A stretch of DNA of 64,000 bases from Thermovibrio sp. (GTDB taxonomy: Bacteria > Aquificota > Aquificia > Desulfurobacteriales > Desulfurobacteriaceae), in NCBI GenBank assembly GCA_015490195.1, contig WFYG01000036.1, positions 1-64,000 on the forward strand, in the 5' to 3' direction. Positions 39,924 to 47,592 of this stretch are shown here, piece by piece (position 1 is the stretch's first letter; each line of letters starts with the position of its first letter). The position numbers were made by a program, and so were the translations under genes. Below the pieces are notes generated by a model, which was not told the DNA's origin, did not search any database, and saw nothing but the letters and a program-made list of their open reading frames with translations.

Positions 39924-40939
39924 GGAAGTTAGCGGCTCTTCTCCTTCTATCCCTTTTTCCTTCCTGTCTTCCGTACAGTATGAGCCTCTGCCTAAAGAGA
40001 GGAGAAGTTAAAAATCCTTCTCTCCTTGAGAAAGAGGCCAAACCATTTGCAGATAAGGGTTTTAAGGAGGGTTACTTCTGCTACGGTTACGCATTTCTTC
40101 TTAAAAAGAAGCCGAAAGAGGCGATTCCGTTCCTTCTAAAAGCTTACAGGAAGGGATATAGAAAGGCATCTTTATACCTTGGAAAGGCGTACCTTGAACT
40201 GAGAAACAGAAAGAGGGCTGCCTACTGGTACTACAGAGCTATAGAAGACGGTTTTGTAAATAAAGAGTTTTTCAGAGTAACAGACTACATCTCAAAGAAA
40301 GAGCTTGACAAACTTTACGCCCTTGGAAGGAGATACCCGGTTCTTTACCTTTATCTGGGAGACTATTTCTTCAGGAACGAGCTCTACGACGCAGCTCTCT
40401 ATTACTACCAGCTTGCCATAAGGTACGGTTTTGAGAGAGCAAAACTCATGGCCGGTCTTTCTCTCTACAAGCTCGGAAATAAGAAAGAGGCTTTAAATAC
40501 TCTCTATTCCCTCTACAGAGAGGGTGATAAAAAGGGAGCAGAAGCTATAGCCCTTTTAATTGAAAGGGAGGCCGACCTTTTAGGGGGCTGTACCATTTTA
40601 ACCGCCAAAACCCCTGAGGACTTTGTGAGGAAGAGGGCAGAAGTTTTTAAAGAGAAAGAGGAGCTCTACACCCTATCTGCAAAGTTCTACAGACTTGCGT
40701 CAAACGAAAGGAGCTCCCTCAGAGTCCTTAAGAAAGCGGAGTTCTACTCTCCGGATAAGAAGGGGAAGGAGCTCCTTCCCTTGGGTTTAAAGGCAAGTTC
40801 CCTCTCCTATGGTGAGCTAAGGGAACTCTGCCGGAGTGGTGAGGAGTGGGCGGAGCTCCTTCTTGCAGAAAAGAGGGGAAGGGAATTTTTAAAAGCTGCT
40901 AAGGAGTTTTACAAAGTTTTTGGGTTTAAATTTAAATAG
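39920..40939 (+). CDS. Sel1/TPR-repeat lipoprotein
   Basis: 339 aa from GTG 39920, which has AAGGGG 6 nt upstream and shares GTGA with the previous stop. Lipoprotein signal LLLLSLFPSC at residues ~8-17. The rest is helical hairpins with Sel1/TPR spacing (YRKASLYLGKAYLELRNRKR, AALYYYQLAIRYGFERAKLM). Together with the preceding barrel protein this resembles export or scaffold pairs in the outer membrane. Three copies of GGAGCTCC lie in its last 230 bp. Confidence 0.65.
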   Translation: MRKLAALLLLSLFPSCLPYSMSLCLKRGEVKNPSLLEKEAKPFADKGFKEGYFCYGYAFLLKKKPKEAIPFLLKAYRKGYRKASLYLGKAYLELRNRKRAAYWYYRAIEDGFVNKEFFRVTDYISKKELDKLYALGRRYPVLYLYLGDYFFRNELYDAALYYYQLAIRYGFERAKLMAGLSLYKLGNKKEALNTLYSLYREGDKKGAEAIALLIEREADLLGGCTILTAKTPEDFVRKRAEVFKEKEELYTLSAKFYRLASNERSSLRVLKKAEFYSPDKKGKELLPLGLKASSLSYGELRELCRSGEEWAELLLAEKRGREFLKAAKEFYKVFGFKFK

Positions 40940-41019
40940 TAATCATTATTAATAACCGTTTATGTATTTTCCAGAATTTCTTTTGAATATTACAGATAGA
41001 AAGAGTTTTTGTTCATGGG

Positions 41020-41048
41020 TTGACTTTATCAGTAACTATTCCTATTTT
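41020..41048 (+). promoter_or_regulatory. Distal curlin promoter candidate
   Basis: TTGACT (41020-41025), 17-bp spacer, TATTTT (41043-41048). Good -35, moderate -10, suggesting a need for activation. Confidence 0.4.
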
Positions 41049-41161
41049 TCTCGTTAGAGAAAGTAGAATATGGTAAAAAAAGCTGGAATTTGGACGAAAG
41101 TATTAAGAAAAATTAAACTAAAGTTCTTAACATAAGTTCACGACTAAAAATATAAGAAAAT

Positions 41162-41190
41162 TTGAACTTTTAAGGAGTTTACAATATTAA
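41162..41190 (+). promoter_or_regulatory. Proximal curlin promoter candidate
   Basis: TTGAAC (41162-41167), 17-bp spacer, TATTAA (41185-41190). Start expected near 41197, giving a ~70-nt leader. Confidence 0.5.
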
Positions 41191-41213
41191 TACCTCCTCT
41201 TATTATTACAGGT

Positions 41214-41234
41214 GAGGGATGATAAAAATCCCTC
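41214..41234 (+). promoter_or_regulatory. 5' UTR hairpin of the curlin mRNA
   Basis: GAGGGAT - 7 nt - ATCCCTC, a perfect 7-bp stem about 20 nt before the SD. It may stabilise the abundant mRNA or bind a regulator. It does not mask the SD. Confidence 0.5.
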
Positions 41235-41267
41235 AAAACTCAAATCAAAGGCTAAGGAGGAGGTACC

Positions 41268-43112
41268 ATGGGCATCAGGAAACATCTCAAAGCAACCCTT
41301 GGATTACTCGCAGTGAGCAGCCTTGCGTTTGCCGGAGCTGCTCATGCTGACAACTCAGTTATTGACGTTCAGCAAACGGCAAACGGTAGTGGTGCTGCTA
41401 CCGACAACTTAGATGTTCAGGGAGACAGCAACGTTCTTCTCCTTAAACAGAACGGTAACAACGTTTCATTAGACGGCAAAATGGCAAACGGCTCAAACAA
41501 CGTTGGTAACATCATCAACGGAGAGAAGTACTACCTCAACATGAACGCTACAGACGGTAACAACTACTACGACATAACCTTCAACGTAAACCAGGATGGA
41601 AACGACCAGGTAAACGTAACTTCTGTTAACACAGCAGACGGAAGCAAAATCGGTGAAATAGACGCTGCTGGCAAAATTGACCTTGATGTTACTCAAAGTG
41701 CTGGTTCCAACGTAATAAACGTTGGATACGAAAAGTCAGCTGGTGCTATCTCTTCAACCCTTACTCAGCAAGACGGTGCTACTCTCAACATCAACTACGT
41801 TGAAACAACAAGTGGCGATATTACACTCAACGCTAGCCAGTCTGGGGGTGCATTCAACGAGATTACACTTGGTAATGACAACTTAGCTGTTAAAGCTGCT
41901 TCTATGGAGGCTAACTTCAACCAGAACGGTGGAGGTTCCAACAAGATAGACCTCTTTGATATTACAGCTGGTGGAAAGCTCACACTTGAAGGTTACAACG
42001 GCCAGGACTTTACTCAGAGCGGTTCCAGCAACACCGTTAACATCCACGATGTAGATTCTGCGTCTGATACAACAATGGCTGTTACTCAGAGTGGAAACAA
42101 CAACGATGTTCACGTAGATTCTATTGATGCATCTGCAGGAGCTATAACGTTCAAAGTAAATCAGGAAAACGACCAGAACACTGTAGATATTGCAAATCTT
42201 AAGTCAAAGGGTGCAGATGTAACAGCAGACATCAACCAGACTGGTGGTGCTGATACCTTCCAGGTTAGCACAACTGTAACAGCAAGCGACAATGTAGCTA
42301 TCAGTGCTGCTCAATCTGGAAGTGGAGATAGTGTTACTCTTGACAGCGTAACCTCCGATTCTGGAAAAGCTCAGCTCACATTTACACAGAGTGGTGCAAG
42401 CGATACTGTAAACGCTGATACCATCTCTGCTGCAAACGACGTTGTAATGAATATTACTCAGTCTGCAGACAACGATACAGTTAATCTTAATAAAGTTGCT
42501 TCCAACAGCGGAGCTGTTAACATCACAGTTGATCAGTCCTCTTCCGACAGTGAATTCATCGTAGCTGATGCAATCTCTGCCGAGAAGGATGTTAACGTAA
42601 ACGTTACTCAGGAAAACGGTTCCAACAACGACCTTAAGGTCATGGATGTTACATCAAACAACGGAAGTGTAAACTTCCAGGTTACTATGAACGGAAGCGA
42701 CAACTCGATTGGTGGAATTGACGTAGGTGCAACTGCCAACGACCTTGCTGCTGACTACGATGCTGGCCTTGTTCAAGAAGCTGGAGATGATGCTAGCCTG
42801 CTTATAAATGTTTACGGAACAAGCAATACTGTAGCTCTTAAGCAGGTTGCTGGAACAACTGCTGGATTTACCCTTAACATGGGAGATGAGAACAATACTG
42901 TAAGTGATAACACAGTTGCAGTTTACCAGGATGCTGCTACTTCTGCTTACGCAGACATTACTGTTAGTGGTTCCAGCAACACCCTCAAGCTCTATCAGAC
43001 AAGCAGCGGTGCCGACGTTTATGCTGATATTGACATTACTTCCAGCGGTAATACAATCTCTATTACACAGAAGGCTGGTTCAACAGGTGCATCATATGTT
43101 AAAGTTTACTAA
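41268..43112 (+). CDS. csgA: Giant curlin (major curli amyloid subunit)
   Basis: 614 aa, four times the size of E. coli CsgA. A Sec signal is cleaved near AHA-DN (residue ~26). The mature part is made of about 20 repeats of ~25 residues, each with a core such as VTQSGNNNDV, FTQSGASDTV or ITQSADNDTV, which matches the curlin Q-x-G-x-x-N pattern. It has no cysteine, few aromatic residues and is rich in D/N/S/T/V, as amyloid subunits are. The C-terminus is YVKVY. No separate CsgB nucleator is visible, so one chain may do both jobs. Very strong SD; curli assembly genes follow directly. Confidence 0.88.
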   Translation: MGIRKHLKATLGLLAVSSLAFAGAAHADNSVIDVQQTANGSGAATDNLDVQGDSNVLLLKQNGNNVSLDGKMANGSNNVGNIINGEKYYLNMNATDGNNYYDITFNVNQDGNDQVNVTSVNTADGSKIGEIDAAGKIDLDVTQSAGSNVINVGYEKSAGAISSTLTQQDGATLNINYVETTSGDITLNASQSGGAFNEITLGNDNLAVKAASMEANFNQNGGGSNKIDLFDITAGGKLTLEGYNGQDFTQSGSSNTVNIHDVDSASDTTMAVTQSGNNNDVHVDSIDASAGAITFKVNQENDQNTVDIANLKSKGADVTADINQTGGADTFQVSTTVTASDNVAISAAQSGSGDSVTLDSVTSDSGKAQLTFTQSGASDTVNADTISAANDVVMNITQSADNDTVNLNKVASNSGAVNITVDQSSSDSEFIVADAISAEKDVNVNVTQENGSNNDLKVMDVTSNNGSVNFQVTMNGSDNSIGGIDVGATANDLAADYDAGLVQEAGDDASLLINVYGTSNTVALKQVAGTTAGFTLNMGDENNTVSDNTVAVYQDAATSAYADITVSGSSNTLKLYQTSSGADVYADIDITSSGNTISITQKAGSTGASYVKVY

Positions 43113-43530
43113 GGAAAACTTTAAGAAATTAGGGGGAAGCTGCTGGCTTCCCCTTTTTTTAGTTTTTTTTCTGTTTTTTTCTTCCCTGCCTGTCTTTGCT
43201 CAATCTGACGTTGGCTACCTAATAGTAGACCATACTAAAACCCCCTGGGGGCACAGGTTCTACAGAACTTTTACGGAAATCTGGAAACCCCCTAAAGGTA
43301 TTGATGGTTACTTCATCTTTATAAAAGAAGAAAAACCAACTTTTAAGCAGAGCTGGATAGTAATTCTCGTGGGTGATAACATATATAAGAGGAAAGTTTT
43401 TGTGGCCCTTTTAAAGCCAACAACATCTAACTTTGATATGCAGAGGTACGCTGTAGCTGCTTCCAAAAGGATACTCCGCTTTCTGCTAACAGATTATCTC
43501 AGGTTTAAGATGTACGAGAATACTATGTAG
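43096..43530 (+). CDS. csgE: Curli assembly protein CsgE
   Basis: 144 aa from ATG 43096, inside the csgA end (17-bp overlap); it is the only in-frame start that keeps the signal peptide (…PLFLVFFLF, cleavage near FAQ). Mature part: YLIVDHTKTPWGHRFYRTFT then EIW, followed by KQSWIVILVGDNIYKRKVF and two C-terminal helices, like E. coli CsgE. It is the periplasmic gatekeeper that caps CsgG and loads subunits. An intrinsic terminator lies within its first 20 codons. Confidence 0.88.
   Translation: MLKFTKENFKKLGGSCWLPLFLVFFLFFSSLPVFAQSDVGYLIVDHTKTPWGHRFYRTFTEIWKPPKGIDGYFIFIKEEKPTFKQSWIVILVGDNIYKRKVFVALLKPTTSNFDMQRYAVAASKRILRFLLTDYLRFKMYENTM
43133..43161 (+). terminator. Intrinsic terminator embedded in the csgE signal-peptide codons
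   Basis: GGGGAAGC (43133-43140), 5-nt loop, GCTTCCCC (43146-43153), then a run of seven T and more T-rich sequence. The hairpin encodes GGSCWLP and the T-run encodes part of the hydrophobic core. It should stop most transcripts after csgA and let a fraction continue to csgEFG. Confidence 0.85.
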
Positions 43531-43539
43531 GGAGGAGAA

Positions 43540-43968
43540 ATGAACCTTAAAAGAGCTTTCTGGAAAATTCTGGTTGCAGGAGGCGTAGCTCTTCTTTCAG
43601 CTACAGGCGCCAATGCTTCCACAATGACTTACAGATTTCTAATACCGGCTTTCGGTGGAGACCCTAACTATTTTTATGTATTTAAGACTGAGGCCGATGC
43701 CCAGAACATCTACCATGCTCCCCCTACTCCTACTCAGGAGACGACACCTCTGGAGGATTTTAAAGAGAGACTTCAGTATCTAATACTAAGTCAGCTAGCC
43801 ACTAAGATTGCAAATGCTGCTTTTGGAGAAGAAACTATAAATCCTGGAACTTACAATATAGGAAACTACGAAATTCAAGTTACTCCTACCGGAACAGAGA
43901 TACAGGTTAATCTTGTAGATACAACTACAGGAAACACAACTACAGTTGAGGTGCCCCTATACAAATAG
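43540..43968 (+). CDS. csgF: Curli assembly protein CsgF
   Basis: 142 aa. Signal peptide cleaved near ANA-ST. The mature N-terminus TMTYRFLIPAFGGDPNYFYV matches the CsgF segment that inserts into the CsgG pore (E. coli: TMTFQFRNPNFGGNP). The C-terminal part contains IQVNLVDTTTGNTTTVEV, the strand region of CsgF. It couples secretion to nucleation at the cell surface. SD GGGAGGAG just upstream. Confidence 0.92.
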   Translation: MNLKRAFWKILVAGGVALLSATGANASTMTYRFLIPAFGGDPNYFYVFKTEADAQNIYHAPPTPTQETTPLEDFKERLQYLILSQLATKIANAAFGEETINPGTYNIGNYEIQVTPTGTEIQVNLVDTTTGNTTTVEVPLYK

Positions 43969-43974
43969 TATAAT
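43946..43974 (+). promoter_or_regulatory. Internal promoter for csgG and the ankyrin gene
   Basis: TTGAGG (43946-43951), 17-bp spacer, perfect TATAAT (43969-43974). Start near 43981, 37 nt before csgG. It lets the secretion channel be made without the upstream promoter. Confidence 0.6.
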
Positions 43975-44017
43975 AAACCTTCAAATACCCGGCTTCCATT
44001 GATGGGGGAATAAACAA

Positions 44018-45019
44018 ATGGTTAAATTTAGACGGCTTATTCTGGGGGCACTCTGTTTTTCTCTTGTTGGTTGTACTTATGCTCCTCCAAAAACTTCTCT
44101 TCCTATGGTCACCCAACCACCTGTAATTGATGAGGAACCTCCGAGTCATAGTCTTTTACAGTTCCTTCCTCCTCCGAAAGAGGTTATTCCTGTGGCTATT
44201 TACAACTTCAGGGACGAAACCGGCCAGTACAAGGTTTACAATAATACAAGTACCTTCTCTACAGCAGTAACCCAGGGTGCTGCGTCAATTTTGATTAAGG
44301 CCTGTTACGACAGCGGCTGGTTTCTGCCTGTTGAAAGAGAAAATCTTGCAGACGTTTTAACGGAAAGAAGAATAATAAGAAACGCAATTGAGCAAGAGCT
44401 AAGACAGAAAGGTTTGAAGCCTAAAGGAGACATTCTTCCACCTCTTAAGTTTGCTCCCATCATACTTACAGGAGGAATAATAGGCTACGACACAGATGTT
44501 ATAACAGGTGGTTTTGGAGCCCGCTATTTCGGAGTTGGAGGTTCTACACAGCTAAGAAGGGACAGGGTTACTGTTTACTTAAGGGCTGTTGCTGCAAAAA
44601 CCGGAGAGGTTCTACTCACTGTAACTGCGACAAAAACCATTCTTTCACGTGAAATAGATGTAAACGCTTTTAAGTACGTAAAGTGGAAAAGGCTGTTTGA
44701 GCTTGAAACAGGGGTAACGACAAACGAGCCAGCCCTTTACGCACTTCAGGGAGCAATTGAAAAGGCAGTTTACGCTCTTATTATTGAAGGAATAGCGAAA
44801 GGCTACTGGCAGCCTAAAAATCCAAAAGATGTTTACTCTCCTGTTGTTCAGGAGTATTTTAAAACAAAAGTTGAGCAGATTAAACAGGAAGAGGATAACC
44901 TTAAAAAGATTCTTGGAAGGGACTTTACCGAAAAAGAGATCGCAGATTACCTGAAGAGGGTTCAGCAGGAGAGAGGTCTTGTAGTTTGGTTTGAAGGCGA
45001 TAAAATTAAGAAAAAATAA
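44018..45019 (+). CDS. csgG: Curli secretion channel CsgG
   Basis: 333 aa lipoprotein with lipobox SLVGC (Cys19). The core is collinear with CsgG: VAIYNFRDETGQYK, TAVTQGAASILIKACYDSGW, FLPVERENLADVLTERRIIR, ILTGGIIGYDTD, GARYFGVGGSTQLRRDRVTVYLRAV. It forms the nonameric outer-membrane pore. The C-terminal ~50 residues (KTKVEQIKQEEDNLKKIL...) are an added charged helix not seen in the E. coli protein. SD GGGGGAA; 14 bp before the ankyrin gene. Confidence 0.95.
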   Translation: MVKFRRLILGALCFSLVGCTYAPPKTSLPMVTQPPVIDEEPPSHSLLQFLPPPKEVIPVAIYNFRDETGQYKVYNNTSTFSTAVTQGAASILIKACYDSGWFLPVERENLADVLTERRIIRNAIEQELRQKGLKPKGDILPPLKFAPIILTGGIIGYDTDVITGGFGARYFGVGGSTQLRRDRVTVYLRAVAAKTGEVLLTVTATKTILSREIDVNAFKYVKWKRLFELETGVTTNEPALYALQGAIEKAVYALIIEGIAKGYWQPKNPKDVYSPVVQEYFKTKVEQIKQEEDNLKKILGRDFTEKEIADYLKRVQQERGLVVWFEGDKIKKK

Positions 45020-45033
45020 CGGCAGGTGGGGCA

Positions 45034-47592
45034 ATGGAAGATAAGCGTTTTAAGTTAATCGTTTCTACTGTTGCAAAGGACGACATATCTGAACTTTCAA
45101 AACTGATAGAGAGGGGCATTCCTTTAAATGTTGCAGATGAAAAGGGTATAACTCCTGTCCATGTTGCGGCAAAGAAGGGGGCTATAAATAGCCTTCAGAT
45201 CTTTAAAAATCTCGGTCTTGATCTTAACGTTCCCGATGTTAAGGGAAGAACGCCAGTTCACTACGCTGCTGCTGCCGGAAACTTAAAGATTTTAGAGTTT
45301 CTATCGTCTGTTAATGTAGAGCTGTGTAGAGGAGATAAGGAGGGGAGAACGCCTCTTCACTACGCTGCCGCAGCAGGTGAGCTCGGTGCCGTTGAGTTCC
45401 TTGTGAAGTCTGGTTGTAACCCAGATTCTCCCGATGCGGAAGGGAGAACCCCTCTTCACTACGCCGTTTCAAAAGGACACCTTGAGGTGGCGGCTAAACT
45501 TGTAGAGCTTGGAGCAGAAGTTGATAGGGGAGATTCCCTTGGAAAGACTCCTCTCCACTACGCCGTTGAGAGGGGAGATATTTCTCTTGTAAACCTCCTC
45601 CTTGAGAGAGGAGCCACTCCTGAGGTTCAGGATAGCTTTGGAAAGACAGTTCTCCACTATGCCATAGAGGAGGGGAACGCCGCTCTGGTTAGGCAGTTTC
45701 ACTTTTTAAAGAACATTCCTACCAGAGAAGGCGTTTACCCGATACACCTTGCCGTTGAAGCTGGAAGAAAGGATATCTTCAAACTGCTTGTTGAGCTTGG
45801 TGCTGACTTTAAGGTTAAGGATAATCTCGGGAAAACTCCTCTTCACTACGCCGTTGTTGGCGGAAACGGTGAGATTGTGGAGGAGCTTCTTGAGAGGGGA
45901 GCTCCCCTCTCTGAGGCAGACAATTTTGGAAAAACGCCAGTTCACTACGCCATAGCAAACAGGAATACTGAAGCTCTAAAGCTCTTCTTTTCAAGAGTTG
46001 ACAAAGAAGCCTTTGAAGGTAAAGGACTCCTCCACGAGGCGGCATCCCTCAATGAAGCTGAAGTTGTAAGGTTCTTAGTTAAGAAACTCGGTTTTGACGT
46101 TAACGAAAGGGATATAGAGGGTAGGACTCCTCTCCACCACGCTGCAATGAAGAATGCGTTTGAAGCAGCCTCTGCTCTCCTTGAACTTGGTGCAGACATA
46201 AGGGCTAAGGATAGGTTCGGAGGAATCCCTCTCCACTACGCTGCTGCAAACAACGGTGTTAGACTTATAGAATTCTTCCTGAAGCTTGGTGTTGACGTTA
46301 ACGAGAAAAACGATTTCGGCAGGACGCCTCTCCACTACGCAGTTATCAACGAGGCCGAAAAGGCCGTTTCTTACCTCCTTGAGCAGGGAGCAGCGGTCAA
46401 TATTCAGGATAAAACAGGGAAGACTCCACTCCACTACGCCGTTGAGAAGGGAAGGGAAGACTTTGTAGAGCTTCTCTGTAAAAAAGGAGCAAATCCTAAT
46501 TTTAAAGACGAAAAGGGATTAACCCCTCTCCACTACGCTGCAGGCCTGAACCTTGCAGGAGCTGTTAAGGCCTTAACAGAGTGTGGGGTTGCCAAGGAGG
46601 CACAGGATGGTGATGGAAGAACTCCTCTCCACCACGCTGCTACTACAGGTGCTGTAGATGCGGCTAAAGCCTTAATTGAAGCTGGGGCGGACGTAAGGGT
46701 TAGAGATAGATTCGGAGGGACGCCGGTTCATTACGCGGCTGCGAACAACAGCGTTAAGGTTTTAGAGCTCCTTTTCAAAAACGGTGCAGAGGTTGAGGAG
46801 AGAAACGAGTTAGGAAAAACTCCCCTACACTACGCCGTTATAAAGGGAGCAAAAGAAGCGGTTGAGTACCTTATAAACCTTGGAGCAGACGTTAACGCTC
46901 AGGATAACCAGGGTAAAACTGCCCTCCATTTTGCTGTTGAGGGGCAACACTTAGACCTGTTTGAGATTCTCCTCTCTGCAGGTGGAAAAGTTAACTTACC
47001 GGACAACGAAGGGGTAACTCCTCTACAGCTTGCCGTAAGGCTCAAAGCAGTTCCCGTACTTGATAGGCTTCTGCATCTTGGTGTGGATTTTAACTATAGA
47101 GGAGAACACGAGGAGACGCTCCTTCACGATGCAGCCCTCCACAACGCCGTTGATTCAATCAGGTTCCTGATAGAGGAAGCAGGGCTGCCTGTTGACGTTA
47201 AGGATGAGTTTGGCAGAACTCCTCTCTGCCTTGCTACAAAGAACGATTCTATAGAGGCAGCTCGTCTGCTTGCAGAACACGGGGCTAACCTTGAGGCAAC
47301 CGACAACTACGGAAAGAGGATATCCCACTACTGTGGCATTCATAACGCACACAAGATAGCGGAGATGATAGTTGAGGCAGGGGCAGACGTTAACGCTAGA
47401 GATTTCCTCAAGAAAACTCCCCTCCACTACGCTGCCGTTAGTAACGGGGCTGAGGTAGCCGAAGTTTTCTTAAAAGCTGGGGCAGATCCCCTTGCAGAGG
47501 ATTCTGGAAAGGTAAGCCCTCTAAAGGAAGCTGTTGAGGACAGGAAGTTCAGGGTTTTAAAGGTTCTTGTTAAGTACCTTCCCGATGAGTAG
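45034..47592 (+). CDS. Ankyrin-repeat protein, 25 repeats, in the curli operon
   Basis: 852 aa built almost entirely of 33-residue ankyrin repeats; 25 are countable by their TPLHYAA/TPVHYAA-type helix 1 motif. There is no signal peptide or membrane helix, so it appears cytoplasmic. The first 15 residues are the only non-repeat leader. Strong internal DNA similarity between repeats suggests expansion by duplication. The 14-bp gap to csgG means co-expression. A binding or chaperone function for an operon partner (curlin precursor or a regulator) is a guess. It meets glnD tail to tail with no gap. Confidence 0.9.
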   Translation: MEDKRFKLIVSTVAKDDISELSKLIERGIPLNVADEKGITPVHVAAKKGAINSLQIFKNLGLDLNVPDVKGRTPVHYAAAAGNLKILEFLSSVNVELCRGDKEGRTPLHYAAAAGELGAVEFLVKSGCNPDSPDAEGRTPLHYAVSKGHLEVAAKLVELGAEVDRGDSLGKTPLHYAVERGDISLVNLLLERGATPEVQDSFGKTVLHYAIEEGNAALVRQFHFLKNIPTREGVYPIHLAVEAGRKDIFKLLVELGADFKVKDNLGKTPLHYAVVGGNGEIVEELLERGAPLSEADNFGKTPVHYAIANRNTEALKLFFSRVDKEAFEGKGLLHEAASLNEAEVVRFLVKKLGFDVNERDIEGRTPLHHAAMKNAFEAASALLELGADIRAKDRFGGIPLHYAAANNGVRLIEFFLKLGVDVNEKNDFGRTPLHYAVINEAEKAVSYLLEQGAAVNIQDKTGKTPLHYAVEKGREDFVELLCKKGANPNFKDEKGLTPLHYAAGLNLAGAVKALTECGVAKEAQDGDGRTPLHHAATTGAVDAAKALIEAGADVRVRDRFGGTPVHYAAANNSVKVLELLFKNGAEVEERNELGKTPLHYAVIKGAKEAVEYLINLGADVNAQDNQGKTALHFAVEGQHLDLFEILLSAGGKVNLPDNEGVTPLQLAVRLKAVPVLDRLLHLGVDFNYRGEHEETLLHDAALHNAVDSIRFLIEEAGLPVDVKDEFGRTPLCLATKNDSIEAARLLAEHGANLEATDNYGKRISHYCGIHNAHKIAEMIVEAGADVNARDFLKKTPLHYAAVSNGAEVAEVFLKAGADPLAEDSGKVSPLKEAVEDRKFRVLKVLVKYLPDE

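Larger units (their letters stand above)
40940..41267 (+). other. 328-bp AT-rich control region upstream of the curlin gene
   Basis: No ORF of note. It holds two promoter candidates (41020-41048 and 41162-41190), a 5' UTR hairpin (41214-41234) and a strong SD (AAGGAGGAGG, 41254-41263). The remaining AT-rich stretch with A/T tracts is where a CsgD-like activator could bind. Confidence 0.7.

Noticed and set aside
42904..43095. Upstream extension of the csgE frame into csgA
   Set aside because: Would destroy the signal peptide context; ATG 43096 puts the hydrophobic segment in the right place.
45034..47592. Antisense ORFs opposite the ankyrin gene
   Set aside because: They arise from the repeated codon pattern and show low-complexity mirrored repeats.
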